Source: JBOGJI01 sp050747865
Lineage (GTDB): Bacteria; Acidobacteriota; Thermoanaerobaculia; Multivoradales; JAHEKO01
Length of the DNA stretch: 7,605 nucleotides
Assembly: GCA_050747865.1 (NCBI GenBank)
Contig: JBOGJI010000031.1
Coordinates: 1-7,605 of the forward strand
Direction of reading: 5' to 3'
Part shown: positions 1-7,192 of the stretch, one piece after another
How positions within the stretch are numbered: the stretch's first letter is position 1
Layout: each line of letters opens with the position of its first letter
Position numbers and translations under genes: made by a program
Notes under the pieces: generated by a model
Seen by the model: only the letters and a program-made list of their open reading frames with translations
Told to the model about the DNA's origin: nothing
The model's database searches: none

Positions 1-174
1 CCTCGCCGCCGGACGGGCGGAGAGGCAAAACGCCTGTGGAGAGGGCGTAAGACCGGGACCGGCGTCGCCGGAGCCGGCGGCCCTCGGCGAAGCAGGAACC
101 CACCGAGGCGCCGCACAAGCGGCGCGGCAGGAATCGCCTTCCTTTAGGGAGGCGAGGACGTCAAACTGCGCCGA
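1..174 (+). other. Hairpin-rich non-coding stretch upstream of the membrane-protein gene
   Basis: No convincing protein is encoded here; the open frames give arginine/proline/glycine-rich low-complexity translations. Several short inverted repeats are packed together: AGGC/GCCT (23-26 with 32-35), the palindrome CCGGCG-T-CGCCGG (59-71), CCTCGG/CCGAGG (82-87 with 103-108), a 7-bp stem with an ACAA loop (108-114 with 119-125), and an 8-bp stem with one G-U pair and a TTTA loop (135-142 with 147-154). The last stem hides a GGGAGG purine run lying about 22 nt before the ATG at 175. This could be a structured 5' leader, the end of an unseen RNA, or chance pairing in very GC-rich DNA. I compared it by eye with RNase P, tmRNA, SRP, cobalamin, glycine and c-di-GMP RNAs and recognised none. 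Confidence 0.3.
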
Positions 175-1170
175 ATGACGCCCTTCCCGAGCGCGGAACC
201 GGAACGACGGGCGGGCACCGACCCCCTGAGCCATCTGGGGCGCCGACTCCTGGTGCCGGTGTTGCTCGCCGTGGCCGTGAGCCTCGGGCTCGCCCTGTAC
301 GCCGACGCCCGGGAGCTGGCGGGGGCCCTTGGCTCGTTTCGCTGGAGCGTGCTGGTGCCGGTCCTGGGTCTGACGCTGCTCAACTACGGCCTCCGCTTCG
401 TCCGCTGGCATCTCTATCTGCGCGGCACCGGGTCCCGCCTTCCCTGGTCGGAGAGCTTTGCCGTCTTCCTCGCCGGCCTGCCGCTCGCGATCACCCCGGG
501 GCGCGCCGGGGAGCTGGGCAAGGGGTGGCTGGTGCGCGAGCTCGGCGGCGGCCGCGCGCGCAACGCGGTGGCCGTGGTGCTGGCCGAGCGGCTGGTGGAC
601 GCGCTCGGCTTCTGCGTCCTGATCGCCGGCATCGGGTTGGTGACGCCGGTCGCCCGCTGGGTGCAGGTGTTCGCGGCGGTGCTGGCCGGCGCCACCCTCG
701 CCTTCCTGGCGGCGCCCATCGCGACACGGCACATGGCGGCGGCCTGCCGCCGCGTGCCCGGCCTGCGCCGCCTGGCCGACCTCTTCGAAGAAGTGCTGCA
801 CACGGTGCGCGCGGTGCTGGCGCCGCGGGCCCTCGCCGGAGGGCTGGCGGTGGCGCTGGTGGCGTGGAGCGCCGAGGCCTTCGGCTGCGCCCTGGTGGTG
901 CGCAGCTACGCGCCGCAGGCGTCCTGGAGCGCCGCGGCGCTGGTTTTCTGCGTCTCGTCGCTGCTCGGCGGCCTGTCCATGCTCCCGGGCGGCCTGGTGG
1001 TGACCGAAGGCGCCCTCACCGTGCTGCTCGACGGTATGGGCGTAGGCCGCGCCGTGGCCGCTTCGGCCACCCTCATCACCCGCGCCTCCACCCTCTGGTT
1101 CGGCGTCGCCCTGGGCCTCCTCGCCATCCCCTGGCTCTGGCATAGGCTGCGCGGGAACCCGGTCGGATAA
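175..1170 (+). CDS. Flippase-like integral membrane protein (lysylphosphatidylglycerol synthase TM region / UPF0104 family)
   Basis: This is a 331-residue, strongly hydrophobic protein with roughly seven to eight predicted membrane segments (about residues 24-42, 57-74, 92-108, 130-155, 163-181, 219-240, 252-275 and 297-318). Family-like signatures are ITPGRAGELGKGWLVRELG (106-124), a following AVVLAERLVD segment (133-142) and LSMLPGGLVVTEGALTVLL (267-285). Proteins of this family (AglD/MprF transmembrane-type) are thought to move or help transfer lipid-linked substrates across the inner membrane; the substrate here cannot be told. The ATG at 175 is the first ATG/GTG after an in-frame TAG at 145, and purine-rich AGGCGAGGA lies 17-22 nt upstream, so the ribosome site is not ideal. 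The biotin carboxylase gene starts only 13 nt after the stop, so the genes are probably co-transcribed, although no functional link is obvious. Confidence 0.85.
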   Translation: MTPFPSAEPERRAGTDPLSHLGRRLLVPVLLAVAVSLGLALYADARELAGALGSFRWSVLVPVLGLTLLNYGLRFVRWHLYLRGTGSRLPWSESFAVFLAGLPLAITPGRAGELGKGWLVRELGGGRARNAVAVVLAERLVDALGFCVLIAGIGLVTPVARWVQVFAAVLAGATLAFLAAPIATRHMAAACRRVPGLRRLADLFEEVLHTVRAVLAPRALAGGLAVALVAWSAEAFGCALVVRSYAPQASWSAAALVFCVSSLLGGLSMLPGGLVVTEGALTVLLDGMGVGRAVAASATLITRASTLWFGVALGLLAIPWLWHRLRGNPVG

Positions 1171-1183
1171 GCTCGCTCCCCGC

Positions 1184-2709
<1,526 letters not shown>

Positions 2710-2710
<1 letters not shown>

Positions 2711-3213
2711 TGGAGCTCATCGTCCGCAGCGGCGAGCGCGAGGAGCGGGTCGAGGTGGTACGCCGCGGCGCCGGCTACGAGGTGCGCATGGGCGAGCGCG
2801 TGGTCCACGTCGATCATGCCCAAGCGCACGGCGCCCTGGCGAGCCTCGTCATCGACGGCCGCCAGGTCGAGGTCTCGGTGCACCGGAGAGGCAACGGCTC
2901 CTACCAGGTCGCCGGCCGCTCCGGCATCCACGAGGTCGAGGTCATCGACCCCCTGACCTGGCTCGCCCAGCAGACCCACGGCCCCGCGGGCGCCACCGGC
3001 CGCCAACAGGTCACCGCCTACATGCCCGGCCGCGTCGTCGCCGTCCTGGTCGAAGAGGGCCAGGAGGTCCAACCCGGCCAGGGCCTGGTCGTCCTCGAAG
3101 CCATGAAGATGGAAAATGAGATCCAGGCCGAAGCCGCCGGCACCGTAGCCCGCCTCCGCGTCCACCCCGGCGACGCCGTCGAAGGCGGCGCCGTCCTGGT
3201 CGAGCTCGAATGA
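2710..3213 (+). CDS. Biotin carboxyl carrier protein (biotin/lipoyl attachment domain) partner of the biotin carboxylase
   Basis: This 167-residue protein has two parts. Residues 1-90 are a beta-rich segment ending in HEVEVIDPLTWLA, resembling the biotin-carboxylase-to-carrier connecting region of alpha-type acyl-CoA carboxylases. Residues 98-167 are a biotinyl domain with MPGRVVAVLVEEGQEVQPGQ (105-124) and the biotinylation motif EAMKMEN, in which K133 would carry biotin. The ATG at 2710 overlaps the TGA of the carboxylase gene (TGATG), and GGAGG at 2695-2699 sits 10 nt upstream, so translation is probably coupled. Together the two genes look like an acyl-CoA carboxylase alpha subunit encoded as two polypeptides. 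It differs from E. coli AccB, which has a different, alanine/proline-rich N-terminus, so I give no symbol. Confidence 0.93.
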
Positions 3214-3251
3214 TGCAGACTATCGATCCGTATCGGACCTCCCTCGCGGGA

Positions 3252-3580
3252 CTATGCCGGGACGTCTTGAGGCTCGAGCAGGAGATCGATCCCGGCGAGG
3301 ATCTCGCGCACTCGGACGCCTGAGAGGCGGCCGATCCGCTCGACGAGATCCGCCCTGTCCACCGTGAAGAGCTGGGTCACGTTCACGACGCTCGGCCGGT
3401 CGAGGCCGGCCTCACCCTCGTCCAGAAGCACGTTGCCCGGCGCGCGGGCACGGTCGAGGTTCGATGTCAGGGCACACACGACGACGGTCGCCAGGCGGCT
3501 ACGGTTGAAGAGGTCGTTCTGCACGACGATGTGCTCAGATCCACCCAGTAGATCTCACCCTGCTGGATCGTCCCGGTCAC
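3252..3580 (-). pseudogene. MazF/PemK-family endoribonuclease toxin, disrupted by an internal frame-shifting deletion
   Basis: The long C-terminal part (reading from 3524 down to a TAG at 3252-3254) reads VVQNDLFNRSRLATVVVCAL, then TSNL, APGNVLL, SVVNVTQLFTVDR, IGRLS and a REILAGIDLLLEP end. This is the recognisable order of a PemK/MazF mRNA interferase. The N-terminal strand is found in another frame, starting at a GTG at 3580-3578: VTGTIQQGEIYWVDLS. Family members normally have about a dozen residues between WVDL and VVVQN, a loop with G-S-E and a conserved RxP arginine that takes part in RNA cleavage. Here GATCTGAG joins directly to CACATCGTC near 3532-3541, so that loop is missing and the frames do not match. 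The GTG-initiated frame ends early at a TGA, so no full toxin can be made. The in-frame GTG at 3524 could at most start a 90-residue fragment lacking the first strand and catalytic arginine. Confidence 0.75.
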
Positions 3581-3666
3581 CAATCGCCCTCAACCAGCCG
3601 GCGGTGGTAGGTACCGCTGAGCAGGGTGGCGGGCGTTTTTCGGCGAAGACGAGGCCGCCGGCTCAT
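3577..3666 (-). CDS. Short ORF overlapping the toxin start; possible remnant of the cognate antitoxin gene
   Basis: A 29-codon frame runs from an ATG at 3666-3664 to a TGA at 3579-3577 that overlaps the GTG of the broken mazF-like gene (GTGA overlap). The product would be basic at its start (MSRRPRLRRK) and end in RRLVEGDW. Stop/start overlap is the usual arrangement of an antitoxin gene ahead of its toxin, and the neighbouring toxin is itself broken, so this may be the tail of a truncated antitoxin. No ribbon-helix-helix or AbrB-type DNA-binding motif is visible, the ORF is very short, and it could be chance. No better antitoxin candidate exists between here and the next gene. Confidence 0.25.
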   Translation of the reverse strand: MSRRPRLRRKTPATLLSGTYHRRLVEGDW

Positions 3667-3713
3667 AGATGTCGCCGATCTAGGGCCCAGGTCGAGACCG
3701 AATAACGATCTGG

Positions 3714-3941
3714 CTAACTGGTGCCCGCGAATACCTTGTCAACCGCATCCGGGACGTTGATGGGGGCGAAATAGCGAGCCGGGTAGAGATAGTCCTCTCC
3801 GGATTCGTCCACAATTCGAATAAAGTCGTCCGACTCGGCTTCAGCGTCCGGGATCCGGCGATAGATCTTCCTCGGCTCGATCGACGCCGCGTAGCCCCCA
3901 TTCTCTAGGCAGACTACATATGTGCTCTCTGCTTCGCTCAT
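3714..3941 (-). CDS. Small acidic conserved-type protein of unknown function (75 aa)
   Basis: I cannot assign a function. The product is small, soluble and acidic (MSEAESTYVVCLENGGY at the start, many D/E in the middle). It carries RKIYRRIPD (24-32) followed by RIVDESGEDYLYPARYF (42-58), the kind of motif I associate with small uncharacterised bacterial proteins. It starts at an ATG four bases after the stop of the upstream 78-residue gene. GGAG (3949-3952 on this strand) is placed 7 nt before the ATG, inside the last codons of that gene, so the two are probably one translationally linked unit. No signal peptide, membrane segment or DNA-binding motif is visible. An overlapping frame at 3680-3901 has poorer composition and is a shadow. 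Confidence 0.7.
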   Translation of the reverse strand: MSEAESTYVVCLENGGYAASIEPRKIYRRIPDAEAESDDFIRIVDESGEDYLYPARYFAPINVPDAVDKVFAGTS

Positions 3942-3945
3942 AGAG

Positions 3946-4182
3946 CTACTCCAGGTAACGCTTGATCTTCATCTCTAGTCTGCCGACCCCGTGTGCCTCG
4001 TACCAGTGGACCTCGACCCGCCTCACGCGACCATTGGCCAGCTCTACGTTCGCCACTCCCTTGCGCTTTCGCCACCGTGCCTGCCCGTATGTCTTGGCGA
4101 GTCGCGTCAACTCCCGGATCGACTTACCCTCGGCGATCGTCTCCACTGCGGCGACGTCGCCGATGACCCGGAAGTCGGTCAC
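3946..4182 (-). CDS. Small basic conserved-type protein of unknown function (78 aa)
   Basis: Function unknown. It begins with a GTG (MTDFRVIGDVAAVETIAEGK), continues with IRELTRLAKTYGQARWRKRK (23-42) and ends with a strand-rich segment VEVHWYEAHGVGRLEMKIKR (56-75). The product is strongly basic, in contrast to the acidic protein encoded 4 nt downstream. The clear block structure (RWRKRKG, then HWYEAHG.GR.E.KIKR) suggests a real, conserved protein rather than a chance ORF, since these are the positions where I expect conservation from similar small hypothetical proteins. The GTG at 4182 lacks a strong nearby ribosome site. A TAGAAT hexamer lies about 6 nt before it on this strand, which might mean a very short leader, but no good -35 was seen. 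Confidence 0.68.
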   Translation of the reverse strand: MTDFRVIGDVAAVETIAEGKSIRELTRLAKTYGQARWRKRKGVANVELANGRVRRVEVHWYEAHGVGRLEMKIKRYLE

Positions 4183-4282
4183 CGATGGATTCTACGCCCC
4201 CTTGCAGCGCCCGCGCATCCACGACCGGAGGCTAGGAGCCCCCCGAAGCGGTGGGTGACACCTTAGCGACGGTGCCGGCGCG
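4183..4282. other. Intergenic spacer between the small-gene pair and the SRPBCC gene
   Basis: This is a 100-base gap between two genes transcribed in the same (-) direction. It should hold the promoter of the basic/acidic small-gene pair and any terminator of the ArsR-SRPBCC operon. I see GC-rich sequence, short runs of C and G, and no perfect stem followed by a T-run. No repeat or tRNA was found. Confidence 0.4.
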
Positions 4283-4852
4283 TTACGCGTCGGCGGGGAG
4301 CTCGTCGGGCCGTGCCTTTCCGGTGATCCCCAGTGCCGTCGCGTAGGCGTCGTGCAGATTCTCCCAGCCGTAGCGTTTGGCTTCGCTGCCGACGATCGGG
4401 CCGATCGGCTCGCCGTCGAGGAGCCGCTCGGCGACGACCAGGCAGACGTGCCAGCCGGCCGCGACCCGTGGGAGCCAGTCGGGGCTCTCGACGGTATGGC
4501 GCAAGGTGAGCCGGGTGCCGGTGCCGTGCGGCTCGAGCTCCCAGCGCAGCAGATCCTCGCCCCAGATGTACTCGAGGAGGCTGGGCGCCAGCGCCTGCAG
4601 GACGTTGGCGGGGTAGGTCTCTTCGGTGTCGGGGTCGTCGATCATGCGGAAGACCGCGGGGCCGGTCGTCGCAAGGTCGCGACCGGGGTCGAAAGGCGCC
4701 CACTGGCGGAGCTGCTCGGGATCGGTGAGCGCGGCCCACACCGCGTCGGGCGCGTGGCGGAGCAGGCGCACGAAGACCAGCGTCGAGCGCCTTCCCTCGG
4801 TGTGGTGCTCGACTTCGGCGAGCGGTCCGGGGTCGAAGTCTCTGGGGTTCAT
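4283..4852 (-). CDS. SRPBCC / AHSA1-type ligand-binding domain protein
   Basis: The predicted protein is 189 residues, counted from the ATG at 4852. That ATG overlaps the stop of the upstream regulator (ATGA) and has GGAG 5 nt before it; the same frame stays open further upstream, but only as a shadow of the regulator. Features typical of the START-like SRPBCC fold are a first strand RSTLVFVRLLRHAPDAVWAA (22-41), TDPEQLRQWAPFDPG (43-57) with the conserved tryptophan, LLEYIWGEDLLRWELEPHG (92-110), TRLTLRHTV (113-121), and a final amphipathic helix around GWHVCLVVAERLLDG (133-147). Such proteins bind hydrophobic ligands in a deep pocket or act as Aha1-like domains. In many bacteria they sit beside an ArsR regulator, as here. 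The ligand is unknown. Confidence 0.88.
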   Translation of the reverse strand: MNPRDFDPGPLAEVEHHTEGRRSTLVFVRLLRHAPDAVWAALTDPEQLRQWAPFDPGRDLATTGPAVFRMIDDPDTEETYPANVLQALAPSLLEYIWGEDLLRWELEPHGTGTRLTLRHTVESPDWLPRVAAGWHVCLVVAERLLDGEPIGPIVGSEAKRYGWENLHDAYATALGITGKARPDELPADA

Positions 4853-5163
4853 TGCGGCTCCTTTTCGGCTAGATGGCGTTCGAGCGCGTCGAGGTGTCTG
4901 GCCCACAGCCGGCGGTAGGGCGCAAGCCACTCGTCCACGCTCCGGAGCGGCCGGATCTCGATTCGGTAGATCCGCCGCTGGGCTGCGGTTCGGCAGGAGA
5001 CGAAGCCCGATTCGCGCAGCACCCGGAGGTGTTTGGACACCGCGGGCTGCGCGAGGTCGAGCCTGCCCACCAGCTCCCCGACGCTGCGCTCGGAAACCCT
5101 CAGCTCGTCGAGGATCCTGCGCCGGGTCGGCTCGGCGAGAACCGTGAAGGCATCTCCGTCCAT
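4849..5163 (-). CDS. ArsR-family winged-helix transcriptional regulator
   Basis: This is a 104-residue regulator beginning FTVLAEPTRRRILDELR (6-22), the hallmark N-terminus of ArsR-like repressors. It continues with the helix-turn-helix SVGELVGRLDLAQPAVSKHL (27-46), the LRVLRESGFV step (47-56) and the beta-wing CRTAAQRRIYRIE (57-69). The C-terminal part (SVDEWLAPYRRLWARHLDAL) is a dimerisation helix found in the subgroup paired with SRPBCC proteins. No CxC metal-binding motif is seen; the single Cys (C57) lies at the wing, so classical metal sensing is unlikely. I chose the ATG at 5163 because the family motif starts within six residues of it; upstream extension gives non-family sequence. Its TGA overlaps the ATG of the SRPBCC gene. 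It probably represses its own operon, which is inference from the family. Confidence 0.92.
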   Translation of the reverse strand: MDGDAFTVLAEPTRRRILDELRVSERSVGELVGRLDLAQPAVSKHLRVLRESGFVSCRTAAQRRIYRIEIRPLRSVDEWLAPYRRLWARHLDALERHLAEKEPQ

Positions 5164-5169
5164 GAGCTG

Positions 5170-5199
5170 AGCATGCCACACAAAGCATATACCCGTCAA
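5170..5199 (-). promoter_or_regulatory. Candidate promoter/operator of the ArsR-SRPBCC operon
   Basis: On the - strand, TTGACG (5199-5194) resembles a -35 box, and CATGCT (5175-5170) lies 18 nt further as a weak -10. A short inverted repeat ATGC-8 nt-GCAT (5173-5188) lies between the two, where an ArsR repressor could bind. Boxes and arms are short, so this is a guess supported mainly by position directly before the regulator's ATG. Confidence 0.3.
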
Positions 5200-5208
5200 G
5201 GCACATAA

Positions 5209-5466
5209 GGCTCGAAGTCGCTGCTCGTGAAAGAGCTTACCGATCGAGGTCTCCTGGGCAACACCCTTGCAATCGTCCCGTTCGAGCGCGAAGACGCGCC
5301 TGGCGTTGGCGATCTCCGTGCGCGAACCCGACACCTCGGTCTGTCTCTGGGTGATCGGGTCTGCCTGGCCCTCGGCCAGAAGCTGCGGCTCCCCGTGCTC
5401 ACAACCGACCGAGACTGGCTCGAGCTCGCGGAGGAGCTGGAGCTCGAGATCCGAGTGATTCGTTAG
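5209..5466 (+). pseudogene. VapC-type PIN-domain ribonuclease, C-terminal fragment only
   Basis: The frame opens just after a TAA at 5206-5208 and ends at TAG 5464-5466, giving about 85 residues (79 if the in-frame GTG at 5227 is used). The order VPFEREDA, ARTRHLGLSLGDRVCLALG, RLPVLTTDRDW and a final LEIRVIR matches the C-terminal half of VapC PIN toxins. The Asp of LSLGDR and the Asp of TTDRDW, two of the four metal-binding acids, are present. The N-terminal half, with the starting DxSA aspartate and the second glutamate, is missing; complete VapC proteins are about 125-140 residues. No VapB-type antitoxin gene precedes it; instead the arsR promoter region abuts it divergently. It is therefore probably an inactive relic. 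Confidence 0.75.
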
Positions 5467-5505
5467 GGAGATTCACGGCGCTCGGCCGCTCCCGTCTGAT
5501 GGCTT

Positions 5506-5553
5506 AGTGCCCCAGCCCATAAATACGTTGGCGTATTTATGGGCTGGGACACT
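5506..5553. repeat. Perfect 17-bp inverted repeat (hairpin), possible REP/MITE-like element
   Basis: The left arm CCCAGCCCATAAATACG (5511-5527) is matched exactly by the right arm (5532-5548) across a TTGG loop. After one mismatch (C5510 opposite A5549) the pairing resumes as AGTG/CACT (5506-5509 with 5550-5553). The inner half of the stem is AT-rich in otherwise GC-rich DNA. There is no T-run on either strand after the stem, so it does not look like an intrinsic terminator. Long perfect hairpins of this kind are typical of palindromic repetitive elements such as those moved by Y1/RAYT transposases, or of small MITEs. That assignment needs other copies in the genome. Confidence 0.7.
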
Positions 5554-5575
5554 TGGTAGCATCCGACTGGGTGGA

Positions 5576-6301
5576 ATGAAGGCACGACTTCAGGGCGCAT
5601 TGCAGTCCACGCTGGGGTTTCGGCGCTATCTGTACTGGTTTGCGCTGTTCAAGATCAGGACGTTGCGTTGGGATCGGAAGGAGCGCGACTTCCGTCACGT
5701 GTTGAGCCTGGTGGGCTCGGACGCCATCGTGCTGGACATCGGGGCGAACGTCGGCATCATGACGGCCCTGCTCGGACGGCGTTGCTCCCAAGGCACCGTG
5801 CATGCCTTCGAGCCGACTCCGGAGAACATCGACACCCTGAGGCGCGTCATCCGGCGGCTGCGGCTCTCCAACGTTCGCCTGCATGAGCTCGCCCTCGGGG
5901 ACCGGGAGGGCGAGGTCGAGATGGTGATGCCGGAGAAGGATCGCCTGCGCATGCAGGGTCTGAGTCATGTCGTCCAGGAAGGCGTTCGCATGGCGGACAG
6001 CGGGAGGCGCTACCGCGTGCCGGTTCGCCGGTTGGACGACCTGGAGGCCGTGGCCCGAGGCGTCGACGCCATCAAGATCGACGTCGAGAACTACGAGCAT
6101 CGCGTGCTCCTCGGCGGCAGGGAGACCCTGCGGAAATTCCGCCCCTTGATCTACTGTGAGCTGTGGAGCAACGAGAATCGCGAGAAGTGCTTCTCGCTGC
6201 TACAGGGAGAGCTCGGCTACGCGGTCAAAGTGCTGGTGAACGGCGAGCTGGTCGAGTTCCAGCGGGACGAGCACGACAAGCAGAACTTCTTCTTCGTGTG
6301 A
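5576..6301 (+). CDS. FkbM-family SAM-dependent methyltransferase
   Basis: The protein is 241 residues from the ATG at 5576. SAM-binding motif I is VLDIGANVGIMTALL (52-66), followed by the acidic strand end HAFEPTPENIDTL (76-88). Then come LALGDREGEVEMVMP (105-119) and the FkbM hallmark DAIKIDVENYEHRVLLGG (164-181), with RPLIYCELW (189-197) and a C-terminal QNFFFV. The family transfers methyl groups, often to hydroxyls of sugars or secondary metabolites; the substrate here is not readable, though surface polysaccharide would fit the lipid A neighbours. A GTG at 5507 would add 23 residues, but those are encoded by the hairpin repeat and do not resemble the family, so I prefer the ATG; its ribosome site (GGGTGG immediately upstream) is poor. 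It ends 9 nt before the convergent acyltransferase gene. Confidence 0.9.
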   Translation: MKARLQGALQSTLGFRRYLYWFALFKIRTLRWDRKERDFRHVLSLVGSDAIVLDIGANVGIMTALLGRRCSQGTVHAFEPTPENIDTLRRVIRRLRLSNVRLHELALGDREGEVEMVMPEKDRLRMQGLSHVVQEGVRMADSGRRYRVPVRRLDDLEAVARGVDAIKIDVENYEHRVLLGGRETLRKFRPLIYCELWSNENREKCFSLLQGELGYAVKVLVNGELVEFQRDEHDKQNFFFV

Positions 6302-6310
6302 ATCCCCGGA

Positions 6311-7192
6311 TCACCCCGCCTCCTTCCAGCGCTCGTGCATCCACAGCCAGAGGCCGGGGGCGCGGCGGATCTCCTGCTCGATGACCGCGAGGCAGCGTTC
6401 GGTGGCGGCGGGCACCTCGGCCGTCTCGATCGGCGGTTCCAGGACCTCGCGGACGACGACGCGGTAGCGGCCGCCGGGCTCCGGGTAGCAGAAGATCGGG
6501 GCGATGGGGGCCTCGAAGCGCTGGGCCATCTGGGCCGCGAGTGGAGTGGCGGTCGCCGGGTGGCCGAAGAAGGGGACGCGTATTCCCTCGCTCCGGTGCA
6601 CTCGCTGGTCGATGACGATGCCGGCGCGGCCGCGCTCGCGCAGCACGCGCATGACGCCGCGGGCGGCGCCGCGTTTGGGCAGGAGCTGGTTGCCGTAGCG
6701 CGTGCGCCAGGCGGCCAGGCGGCGCTGCAGGTGGGGGTTGTCGAGCGGGCGCCCTACGACGTGGAAGGTGCCGCGATAGAGGCCGATGGAGAGCGCCGCG
6801 ACCTCCCAGAACCCGAAGTGGGCGGATATGACGATGAGACCGCGGCCGCGGGCCTCGGCCTCGGCCAGGCGGGGCCAGTGCTCGAGCGTCAGGCGGCGGC
6901 AGAAGGCGACCGGGCCGAGGCGCCGGTTGGCGATCAGGTCGCAGCTCGCGGCGCCGAGGGTGCGGAAGGACTCGCGGGCGATCCGTCGCCGCTCCGCCGC
7001 CGCCAGCTCGGGAAGCGCCAGCCCCAGGTTCCGGTGGGCGATCCGCCGCCGCTCTGGGAGGACGAGATAGAGGAGATCGCCCAGGCGCCTTCCGACCGCG
7101 CGGGCGCCTCCAGGGCGCAGGGCTCCCACCGGCAGCGCCACCGCCTGCCAGGCGGCCAGCTCGATGGCGTGGAGCAGCGGCGCATCCTTCAA
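6311..7192 (-). CDS. lpxL: Lysophospholipid (lipid A) acyltransferase, LpxL/HtrB type
   Basis: This 293-residue protein transfers a secondary acyl chain to lipid A on the inner face of the inner membrane. A hydrophobic N-terminal helix (about 8-25) is followed by the RIAHRNLGLALPEL block (50-63). The catalytic HX4E motif is HFGFWE (H125, E130). VVGRPLDNPHLQRRL (145-159) follows, then GIVIDQRVHRSEGIRVPFFG (191-210) and the end motif WLWMHERWK (282-290), all in the order usual for this family, whose members are about 290-310 residues. The start is a TTG at 7192-7190 that overlaps the stop of the lpxK gene (TTGA) and has GCGAGG 8 nt upstream; no ATG/GTG in frame nearby fits better. The symbol denotes the family; which acylation step it performs (LpxL-, LpxM- or LpxP-like) is not clear. 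Confidence 0.9.
   Translation of the reverse strand: MKDAPLLHAIELAAWQAVALPVGALRPGGARAVGRRLGDLLYLVLPERRRIAHRNLGLALPELAAAERRRIARESFRTLGAASCDLIANRRLGPVAFCRRLTLEHWPRLAEAEARGRGLIVISAHFGFWEVAALSIGLYRGTFHVVGRPLDNPHLQRRLAAWRTRYGNQLLPKRGAARGVMRVLRERGRAGIVIDQRVHRSEGIRVPFFGHPATATPLAAQMAQRFEAPIAPIFCYPEPGGRYRVVVREVLEPPIETAEVPAATERCLAVIEQEIRRAPGLWLWMHERWKEAG

Noticed and set aside
3364..3705. + strand open frame of 113 codons across the toxin remnant
   Set aside because: No motif is visible, it lies antisense to the MazF/PemK-like sequence, and its composition is low-complexity R/S/P.
4853..5206. Upstream extension of the SRPBCC frame to a start at 5206 (307 codons in total)
   Set aside because: The extra 118 codons overlap the ArsR gene and read as arginine/alanine-rich shadow. 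The ATG at 4852 with GGAG upstream fits the domain start.
5506..5553. Inverted repeat as a Rho-independent terminator
   Set aside because: No T-run follows the stem on either strand, and the GC-rich part is at the base rather than next to a U-tract.
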